Source of the DNA: ZC4RG36 sp964652205
Lineage (GTDB): Bacteria; Chloroflexota; Anaerolineae; Aggregatilineales; Phototrophicaceae
NCBI GenBank assembly: GCA_964652205.1
Contig: CAZZAO010000156.1
Location: forward strand, 1-10,512
Direction of reading: 5' to 3'
DNA length: 10,512 nt
This document shows positions 4,965 through 10,512 of the stretch, piece after piece (the stretch's first letter is position 1; each line of letters starts with the position of its first letter). The position numbers and the translations under genes are program-made. The notes under the pieces were generated by a model that worked only from the letters and a program-made list of their open reading frames with translations, was not told the DNA's origin and did not search any database.

Positions 4965-6266
4965 CTAACCGGACGACGAGCCGCGCGCCACAGGGTCGGG
5001 CTTGACGCCATGATCGGCCCGCGCCAGCACCCAGACTGCGCCGAGCGCCAGCAGCGCCAGCGGATAGAGCATCAGCGCGCCGAACGTCCCCATGACCACC
5101 ACGACCAGCACCATCACCAGCCCGCCGAACAGCCGCGCCAGCGGGTGCGTCATCAGCTTAATGAAGGCGATGACACTCAGCGCGTAGAGCGTGAAGAAAC
5201 TCACGCCCGCCAGTTGGAACATCAGCGCCTGCGGCATAATTCCGGCGAAATACAGCGCCAGCACCGGCAGGAAGAGCAGCGACGTGACCACGACGGCCTG
5301 GCGCGGCGTCTGCGTGCGCGGCTCGACCTGGCTGATAAATTCGGGCAGCAGACCTTCGCGGGCAGACGAAAAGATCAGCCGTGACCCGGCCCATGACCCG
5401 CTGATGAAATTGGCGATGATAATCAGCAGACCGAGCAGCGCAATCACCTGCGCGCTGGCGCTGCCGAAGGTCGCGCCGAGCAGGGCGGCAATCGGCGCGC
5501 TCGTCATCTGTGGATCGTCGAGCGGCAGCACAAGCTGGACGACGACGGCGATCAGTATGTAGAGCGCGACGACGATGACGAAGCTGACGGCGATCATGAT
5601 TGGAAAGTCACGTTTCGGGTTGCGGAACTCCTCGGACGTGAACGACATCATTTCCCAGCCGACGTAGGCGAAAAAGACCAGCCCGATTGACGGGACAGCT
5701 TTCTGCCAGTCGCTGATTGGCGCAAGCCCCGTGCCGCCGTGGTGGCCGACTATCAGTGCCGCGATGGCGATACCCGTCAGCAGCACGACGAGCAGCGCGG
5801 CCATGATCTGCTGGACGCGGCCCGACACCCGCGCGCCGAGAAAATTGATTACCCCGGCAATCAGCAGGATCGCCATCGAGCCGATCAGGACGCCTTCGCT
5901 GCCGAGTCCGAAGGCTGTGGCGAAGTAATGCCCGCCGGTGATAATCATCGCCGGGCCGCCAACTGTGAATGTCCCCATCAGCATGAACTCAGTGGGGATG
6001 CTGGCACGGCGCGAGAAGGCGCTCTGCATGAAGCCAGAGACGCCGCCTGCCCCCGGCAGCCGCGAGCCAAGCACGGCGAACACGATCAGAAACGGGATGC
6101 AGATCACGGCGCTCAACAGCCAGGCGTAGACCGCGCTTGAGCCTGCTTCGCGGTAGGCCAACCCAGGCACGACCAGCAGGCCGCTGCCGACGACCATCGT
6201 AATGGCGAGGCCAATCGACTGCGGCAGTGTCAGCGTCTGGGCAAGCGTCGCTTTATTCTGACTCAT
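4965..6266 (-). CDS. APC-superfamily amino acid permease, YjeH-like
   Basis: This is a 433-residue inner-membrane transporter with about 12 predicted hydrophobic helices. Helix 1 has the unwound APC signature VVGSGLLVVPG (25-35). FFAYVGWEMMSFTSEEFRNP (198-217) and SRLIFSSAREGLLP (295-308) are the usual conserved blocks of helix 6/loop and helix 8. The helix-1 region and length (YjeH is about 418 residues) recall the YjeH branch, which exports methionine and branched-chain amino acids in E. coli; direction and substrate cannot be read here. The ATG at 6266 has AAGGA 7 bases upstream. A TAGAAT at 6307-6302 (minus strand) is a possible -10 but lacks a -35. The glycosidase gene ends 84 bases upstream on the same strand without an obvious hairpin, so read-through is possible. 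The two products do not share an evident pathway. Confidence 0.88.
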   Translation of the reverse strand: MSQNKATLAQTLTLPQSIGLAITMVVGSGLLVVPGLAYREAGSSAVYAWLLSAVICIPFLIVFAVLGSRLPGAGGVSGFMQSAFSRRASIPTEFMLMGTFTVGGPAMIITGGHYFATAFGLGSEGVLIGSMAILLIAGVINFLGARVSGRVQQIMAALLVVLLTGIAIAALIVGHHGGTGLAPISDWQKAVPSIGLVFFAYVGWEMMSFTSEEFRNPKRDFPIMIAVSFVIVVALYILIAVVVQLVLPLDDPQMTSAPIAALLGATFGSASAQVIALLGLLIIIANFISGSWAGSRLIFSSAREGLLPEFISQVEPRTQTPRQAVVVTSLLFLPVLALYFAGIMPQALMFQLAGVSFFTLYALSVIAFIKLMTHPLARLFGGLVMVLVVVVMGTFGALMLYPLALLALGAVWVLARADHGVKPDPVARGSSSG

Positions 6267-6350
6267 GGCGATTCCTTCAGGGACGTCAAGCGCGGACTGT
6301 GATTCTAGCCCGACAGAACGTGACGCTGCTATCCGATTGTTGCGCTGAAG

Positions 6351-7604
6351 TTAATCCGGTCGATGGCTGGCGCGGGCGAGGCCGCCGAGGTAGTCTGCGC
6401 TCGGCTTGAGGGCGCGCCGCTGGGTGGCGCGGTCGACGGCGATCAGGCCGAAAGTCGGTCGATAGCCGAGGCTCCACTCGAAGTTGTCGAAGACCGACCA
6501 GTAGAAGTAGCCGCGCACGTCGATGCCGTCCCTACGGCAGTTATCGACCCCTTGCAAGGCGCGGCGGATGTACTCGACACGGCGCGTGTCGTCGGCTGTG
6601 CCGATTCCGTTTTCGGTGACGATGACCGGGCGTCCAGTGTAGGCGGCGGCATAGCGGATCGTACCTTCGAGCGCTTCCGGGTAGAACTCGTAGTACATCT
6701 GCGTCCGCTCGGCGTCCGGCTCAGGCGCAATCGGGCCGTCAGGGCCGAAACGCGAGCGGGTATAAGTCTGCACGCCGATGAAGTCGTCCTGTCGAGCGGC
6801 GTCGAGAAAAATATCCTGCGTTTCGCGGCGAACGCGGTCGCGCAGCGCTTCACCGCCGGGGAGCGCCTGAAGATCGTCGAGCGCCAGCGTCAGCCCGACC
6901 GGAAAGCGGCCCGGCCCGGCTTTGATCGCGTCGAAAGCCAGTCGGTGGCCCTTGATGAAGGTATCCCGCGCCAGCTCATGCAGGCAGCATGACGGAAACG
7001 ACGAGAAGCGGTCGCTGCCGACGGCTTTTGCTGCCGCCGCGCGATAGGGCGCTTGCGCGGTTTCGGCATCGGCTGGCATCCATCCGGCGCGCTGGCCCAT
7101 CAGGCCGAGATTCGGCTCGTTGAGCGTGCAGGCCGCGCCGATCAGGTCGCCGAGGGCGCGCGTGGCGCGCGTGGCGCGCGCGCAGTAGCGAGCGAACAAG
7201 TCGGCGTTTTCTGGCACTTCCCAGCCGCCCCGCGCGGCGAACCAGCGCGGTGAGGTGAAATGGTGATAAGTGACGACCGGCGTCAGGTTGTGCTCGTGAC
7301 AGGCTTCCAGCATCCGGCGGTAATGGTCGAGCATAGCCTGCGAAAACTCGCCCGGTTCCGGCTCGATACGCGCCCACTCAATCGAGAAGCGGTAGCTGTT
7401 GAAGCCGAGCGCGGCGATCAGGGCGATGTCGTCATGGTACAGCTCGAAGTGGTTGCAGGCGTCACCGGACGGCTCGGCGAACGGCGCATCTGGCAGATGC
7501 TCCAGCACCCACGAATCACTGTTGATATTGTTGCCCTCGATCTGATGCGCCGCGCCAGCCACACCCCACAGGAAGTGGTCGGAAAAAATCGACTTTTCGA
7601 TCAT
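6351..7604 (-). CDS. Glycoside hydrolase family 1 (beta-glucosidase/beta-galactosidase-like)
   Basis: This is a retaining beta-glycosidase with a TIM-barrel fold. No signal peptide is seen, so it is probably cytoplasmic. In the 417-residue product both catalytic glutamates are present: E163 in TLNEP (160-164), the acid/base, and E331 in VTENG (329-333), the nucleophile. The sugar-binding HQ (20-21) near FLWGVAGAAHQIEG and the aglycone/sugar motif WSVFDNFEWS (369-378) are also intact. It is slightly shorter than the usual 440-480 residues. I chose the ATG at 7604 with GGGAT about 9 bases upstream; a TTG at 7610 would add two residues but sit too close to that site. The substrate is uncertain between beta-glucosides, galactosides and fucosides. 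No sugar transporter is adjacent, only an amino-acid-type permease. A 9-base in-frame repeat encodes ATR twice near residue 145. Confidence 0.93.
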   Translation of the reverse strand: MIEKSIFSDHFLWGVAGAAHQIEGNNINSDSWVLEHLPDAPFAEPSGDACNHFELYHDDIALIAALGFNSYRFSIEWARIEPEPGEFSQAMLDHYRRMLEACHEHNLTPVVTYHHFTSPRWFAARGGWEVPENADLFARYCARATRATRALGDLIGAACTLNEPNLGLMGQRAGWMPADAETAQAPYRAAAAKAVGSDRFSSFPSCCLHELARDTFIKGHRLAFDAIKAGPGRFPVGLTLALDDLQALPGGEALRDRVRRETQDIFLDAARQDDFIGVQTYTRSRFGPDGPIAPEPDAERTQMYYEFYPEALEGTIRYAAAYTGRPVIVTENGIGTADDTRRVEYIRRALQGVDNCRRDGIDVRGYFYWSVFDNFEWSLGYRPTFGLIAVDRATQRRALKPSADYLGGLARASHRPD

Positions 7605-7667
7605 GCTCAAATATCCCGTCTAATTTTCGACAGAGCTGGTTGCCGAAATCGCCTGACCGTCATGACC

Positions 7668-7700
7668 GCTACCCTCTCCCTGCTGGCGGAGAGGGGTAGC
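7668..7700 (-). terminator. Long hairpin downstream of the rRNA methyltransferase gene
   Basis: GCTACCCTCTCC (7668-7679) pairs with GGAGAGGGGTAGC (7688-7700) with one bulged G and loop CTGCTGGC. It begins 9 bases after the stop of the minus-strand methyltransferase gene and lies about 64 bases before the glycosidase start, so it probably separates the two transcripts. It belongs to the same CCCTCTC/GAGAGGG style as two other hairpins here. Confidence 0.55.
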
Positions 7701-7709
7701 GGGGAGACG

Positions 7710-8933
7710 TCAATAGACGCGCAGCAGCAGCCCCTTGAGGTACGCGCCTTCGGGGAAGGTCAGCGCAACCGGATGATCGTCGCCGGGGCCGAGATGCCGC
7801 AGTATCTGTGCCTGCCGACCGCTGTCGGCCAGCGCGCCAAAGACGATCTTCTGGAACAGATCGGCATCGACCGCGCCGGAACAGGAGAAAGTCATCATCA
7901 GGCCGCCGGGGCGAATCAGCTTGAAGGCGTTCAGGTTCAGGTCTTTGTAGCCGCGCGCGGCCTGCTGCACCTGACCGGCGTTCTGCGCGAACTTAGGCGG
8001 ATCGACGATGATGGCGTCGAACTGCTCGCCGGCGTCGCGCATGTCGCGCAGGTAGTCGAAGACGTCGCCTTGCAGCAGCTCGATCTTATCGTCAGGAATG
8101 CCGTTGAGCCGGTAGTTTTCCTCGGCCAGCTCCAGCGCGTCGCGCGAGGCATCGACGTTGACGACCTGCGCGATGGCGTCCTGCAAGCCTTTGAGCGCGT
8201 AGATGCCGAAGCCGCCGGTGTAGCTGAACAGGTTGAGCACGCGCCACGACTCGCCGTGGGTCGCCTCGTCCTCAAGAATGTCAGCCAACTGGCGGCGATT
8301 CTCGCGCTGATCGAGGTAGAAGCCCGTCTTATGGCCGCGACGCACATCGACCTTGAACAGGCGGTTGTACTCGCCGACCTGCACCGTTTCCGGCGGCTCT
8401 TCGCCCCACAGCAGCCCGACCGACGGCTTCAGCCCTTCCTTACCGCGCACATCGACGTCACTGCGCTCGAAGATGCCGACCGGCTGACGCAAGTCTGCCA
8501 GCACTTCCGTCAGCATGGCTTTGCGCTGGTCGATGCCGAGCGTCAGCGCCTGCAAAACCAGCTCGTCGCCGTACTGATCGACGACCAGGCCGGGCAGATA
8601 GTCATTTTCGGCGTTGACCAGCCGATATGTGTTGAGGCCGCTTTCGGCCTGCGCGTCGAAGCTGGCGCGGCCCGCAATCGCCCGTTCGAGCGCGCGCCGC
8701 CACCAGTCGTCGTCGATCTTCTCGTCCTGCCACGTCAGCAGGCGGGCGACGATCTGTGATTTGGGATTGTAGTAGCCGCGCGCGAGGAATCGGGCGTTAC
8801 GATCCATGATCGTAACGATCTCGCCCGGCTGCGGGTTGCCGACGATTTCTTCGACCGCGCCGGAGAAAATCCACGGGTGCTGGTTGTGAATCGGCTTGAT
8901 GCGGTCGTGCTTGATGCTGAGAATACCTGCCAT
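7710..8933 (-). CDS. rlmI: Class I SAM-dependent 23S rRNA (cytosine-5) methyltransferase, RlmI-like
   Basis: RlmI makes m5C at position 1962 of 23S rRNA (E. coli numbering). The 407-residue protein (E. coli RlmI 396) has an N-terminal PUA RNA-binding domain with HPWIFSGAV (19-27), a central EEHEP-like domain, and a C-terminal Rossmann methyltransferase. Seen motifs are GHKTGFYLDQRENR (200-213), SAM motif NLFSYTGGFG (234-243), acidic D261 for ribose binding, DPPKFA (311-316), and TFSCSG (348-353) with C351 the likely catalytic cysteine. HPVALTFPEGAYLKGLLLRV at the end is typical of the family. I chose the ATG at 8933 because it matches family N-termini; an ATG at 8960 adds nine residues. Neither has a clear Shine-Dalgarno sequence. 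An extended -10 promoter and a palindrome lie upstream. The exact target base is inferred from the family. Confidence 0.9.
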   Translation of the reverse strand: MAGILSIKHDRIKPIHNQHPWIFSGAVEEIVGNPQPGEIVTIMDRNARFLARGYYNPKSQIVARLLTWQDEKIDDDWWRRALERAIAGRASFDAQAESGLNTYRLVNAENDYLPGLVVDQYGDELVLQALTLGIDQRKAMLTEVLADLRQPVGIFERSDVDVRGKEGLKPSVGLLWGEEPPETVQVGEYNRLFKVDVRRGHKTGFYLDQRENRRQLADILEDEATHGESWRVLNLFSYTGGFGIYALKGLQDAIAQVVNVDASRDALELAEENYRLNGIPDDKIELLQGDVFDYLRDMRDAGEQFDAIIVDPPKFAQNAGQVQQAARGYKDLNLNAFKLIRPGGLMMTFSCSGAVDADLFQKIVFGALADSGRQAQILRHLGPGDDHPVALTFPEGAYLKGLLLRVY

Positions 8934-8999
8934 AGTGATTTGGATTGCCTTGTACAGCATGGGATAGAGGGTGGCGACAAGCGCGTGCCGCCTGCTCGT

Positions 9000-9008
9000 A
9001 TCATACCA
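9000..9008 (-). promoter_or_regulatory. Predicted extended -10 promoter of the rRNA methyltransferase gene
   Basis: On the minus strand TGGTATGAT reads as an extended -10 (TGn plus TATGAT). The -35 region is weak, which extended -10 promoters tolerate. Transcription would begin near 8993, about 60 bases before the chosen ATG. Confidence 0.45.
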
Positions 9009-9010
9009 GT

Positions 9011-9022
9011 TTAGCGCGCTAA
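9011..9022. promoter_or_regulatory. Perfect 12-base palindrome in the promoter spacer, possible operator
   Basis: TTAGCGCGCTAA is its own reverse complement and sits just upstream of the extended -10 element, where a -10/-35 spacer would be. With no loop it is better suited to a dimeric DNA-binding protein than to an RNA hairpin. No regulator gene is nearby, so its ligand is unknown. Confidence 0.4.
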
Positions 9023-9076
9023 GAAGAACGGCGGCTTATCACGCTTCAGGCAGGCGCGCCGACGTGAGGAATCAGG

Positions 9077-10512
9077 CTAACTTTCCGGCGGCGTCGGCGG
9101 GTTTTCGATCAGGTGACGCAGATCGTCCTCGCTGATGATCGGCACTTTGAGGCTGGCGGCTTTCTCGGCCTTGCTGCCCGGAGAATCGCCCATCAGCAGA
9201 TAGCTGGTTTTTTTGCTGACGGTGCCGATCACCTTGCCGCCGTTGGATTCGATCAGCTCGGTCGCCTGATCGCGCGTCAGCGTCGGCAGTGAGCCGGTCA
9301 GGACGAAGGTCAGGCCATCGAGGACGCTGCTGGCTTTCTCCTTCGCCTGACCTTTCATCTCGACCCCTGCCGCGCGCATCTTATCCAGCAACTGCTGGTT
9401 AAAGGCATCGGCGAACCACGCGGCGATCACAGGCGCAAGCTGCGGGCCGATCCCTTCGACGTCGTCGATTTGCTCCGGCGTCGCCTGACTGAGCGCCTCG
9501 ATGCTGCCGAAGGTGTCGGCCAGCGAGGCGGCGACCGTGCTGCCGACGCCTTCGATGCCGAGCGCAGTGATGAGCTGCGCCAGCGGTCGATGTTTGGCCG
9601 CTTCGATGGCTTTGAGCAGGCCATCGACTTTCTTCTCGCCGAATCCCTCTAATTCCAGCAATTTATCCCGCACAGCGTCGAGATAGAAGATGTCAGCCAT
9701 ATCGTGGATGTAGCCTTTTTCGATCAGCGTATGGACGCTCTGTGGCCCCATGCCTTCGATATCCATCGCGCCGCGCGAGACGAAAAACTCCAACTGGCGA
9801 AAGACGCGCTCCGGGCAGAGACGGTTGGGGCAGATGAGGTCAACGTAGCCCTCACTGCGCAGCAGCGGCGTCTGGCAGAACGGGCAGCGCTGCGGCACTT
9901 CGACCGGCGTCTCGCTGCCGTCGCGCGCGGCGACGACCGGCCCGACGACGTAGGGAATGACATCACCCGAACGCTTGACGACGACGCTGTCGCCGATGCG
10001 AATATCCAGCTTCTGCACCAGATCGTAGTTATGCAGGCTGGCATTGCTGACCGTGACGCCGCCGATAAAGACCGGCTCAAGGGTGGCTGTCGGCACGACG
10101 CGACCTGTTCGTCCGACGTTGACGATCACGCCCGTCATCCTGGTCGTTGCCTCACGCGCGGCGAACTTGTAGGCAATCGCGCCGCGCGGGTCTTTGCCGG
10201 ATACGCCTAGCTCGGCGGCGATTCGCAGATCGTTGACCTTGATGACGACGCCATCAATTTCGAAATCCAGCAGGTCTCTGCGGGATTCCCAGGTGGGTAT
10301 TTGCTGGATAACGTCGGATAACGTGGGATACCAGTGGGATTCGGGGCCGATCTTGAAGCCTAAATCCCGCAAATATTCCAGCGTATCCCACTGTTTATCC
10401 AGCATGATTCCCACGCTCTCGACAATCGCATAGACGTACATCGTAAGAGGTCGGGCGGCGGTCATGCGCGAATCCTTTTGTTTGACCGATCCCGAAGCCG
10501 TATTGCGGGCGT
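9077..10512 (-). CDS. ligA: NAD-dependent DNA ligase LigA, C-terminal part (start beyond the window)
   Basis: LigA seals nicks during replication and repair using NAD+. The window holds 477 residues; roughly the first 190, including the KxDG adenylation lysine, lie past the right edge. The frame is open to the edge and reads ARNTASGSVKQKDSR, matching the canonical ARNAAAGSLRQLDPR segment, so the ATG at 10465 is internal. Counting from the first full codon, DGVVIKV is at 86-92 and KF at 115-116 (nucleotidyltransferase). The OB fold follows with VGRTG (132-136) and VTVSNASLHN, then a four-cysteine zinc site (C209, C212, C227, C232), helix-hairpin-helix repeats including IEGVGS and VEGIGP, and a C-terminal BRCT domain (about 395-470). 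One oddity is lysine at the position of E. coli Arg208. The stop is TAG at 9077. Confidence 0.96.
   Translation of the reverse strand, partial: ARNTASGSVKQKDSRMTAARPLTMYVYAIVESVGIMLDKQWDTLEYLRDLGFKIGPESHWYPTLSDVIQQIPTWESRRDLLDFEIDGVVIKVNDLRIAAELGVSGKDPRGAIAYKFAAREATTRMTGVIVNVGRTGRVVPTATLEPVFIGGVTVSNASLHNYDLVQKLDIRIGDSVVVKRSGDVIPYVVGPVVAARDGSETPVEVPQRCPFCQTPLLRSEGYVDLICPNRLCPERVFRQLEFFVSRGAMDIEGMGPQSVHTLIEKGYIHDMADIFYLDAVRDKLLELEGFGEKKVDGLLKAIEAAKHRPLAQLITALGIEGVGSTVAASLADTFGSIEALSQATPEQIDDVEGIGPQLAPVIAAWFADAFNQQLLDKMRAAGVEMKGQAKEKASSVLDGLTFVLTGSLPTLTRDQATELIESNGGKVIGTVSKKTSYLLMGDSPGSKAEKAASLKVPIISEDDLRHLIENPPTPPES
10306..10330. repeat. Imperfect 10-base tandem repeat inside ligA
   Basis: GGATAACGTC, GGATAACGTG and GGATA follow in series, 2.5 copies of a 10-base unit. 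The period is not a multiple of three, so the copies encode different residues (the YPTLSDVIQQIP region). It is most likely a chance or slippage product in a poorly conserved part of LigA. Confidence 0.4.

Noticed and set aside
5739..6140. Histidine/glutamine-rich plus-strand frames opposite the permease
   Set aside because: The composition (H, Q, R, D rich) is the expected antisense shadow of a hydrophobic membrane protein gene.
4965..7604. Sugar-utilisation operon of glycosidase plus permease
   Set aside because: The permease has APC amino-acid transporter motifs, not sugar-transporter ones, and no sugar regulator or kinase is adjacent. Co-transcription is possible, but a shared pathway is not supported.
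7260..8759. Plus-strand open frame of 499 codons across the glycosidase and methyltransferase genes
   Set aside because: It is antisense to two well-supported genes, spans their intergenic hairpin, and its translation has no domain likeness. Long antisense frames are common in GC-rich DNA.

Overview
The window is a GC-rich (roughly 60% by eye), gene-dense bacterial chromosomal segment. It looks like ordinary housekeeping DNA rather than a mobile island. Gene content (LCP protein with a proline-rich cytoplasmic head, LipM-type octanoyltransferase, family 1 glycosidase, RlmI-like methyltransferase, NAD-dependent ligase) and short GC-rich hairpin repeats between genes would fit a Chloroflexota (Anaerolineae-like) genome. 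That placement is an inference from style and content and was not tested.

Layout, left to right. A minus-strand LytR-CpsA-Psr cell-wall gene (174-1511) is divergent from a plus-strand pair: a LipM-type octanoyltransferase (1596-2405) and, one base later, an unrecognised 234-residue protein with a PD-(D/E)XK-like pattern (2407-3111). The pair converges on a minus-strand universal stress protein gene (3161-3676) across a nested hairpin. The stress gene is divergent from a plus-strand tyrosine-recombinase-like gene (3820-4809), and both have good sigma-70-type promoter elements. A 155-base intergenic block of hairpins and a 21-base direct repeat (4810-4964) separates that gene from the converging minus-strand series: an APC-family permease (4965-6266), a family 1 glycoside hydrolase (6351-7604), an RlmI-type 23S rRNA methyltransferase (7710-8933) and the C-terminal 477 residues of LigA (9077 to the right edge; its start lies outside).

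The genes do not form one pathway. Lipoylation, envelope polymer attachment, stress response, transport, sugar hydrolysis, rRNA modification and DNA replication/repair are all represented. No gap between genes exceeds about 175 bases, and I saw no rRNA, tRNA, CRISPR array, insertion sequence or phage module.

The most unusual item is the recombinase-like protein. It keeps the tyrosine and the second arginine, but the first arginine is lysine and both histidine positions are changed, and its N-terminus carries a QLPLF pentapeptide that matches the beta sliding-clamp binding consensus. Next is the PD-(D/E)XK-like protein translationally adjacent to lipM. I found no strong evidence for a wholly new multi-gene system.
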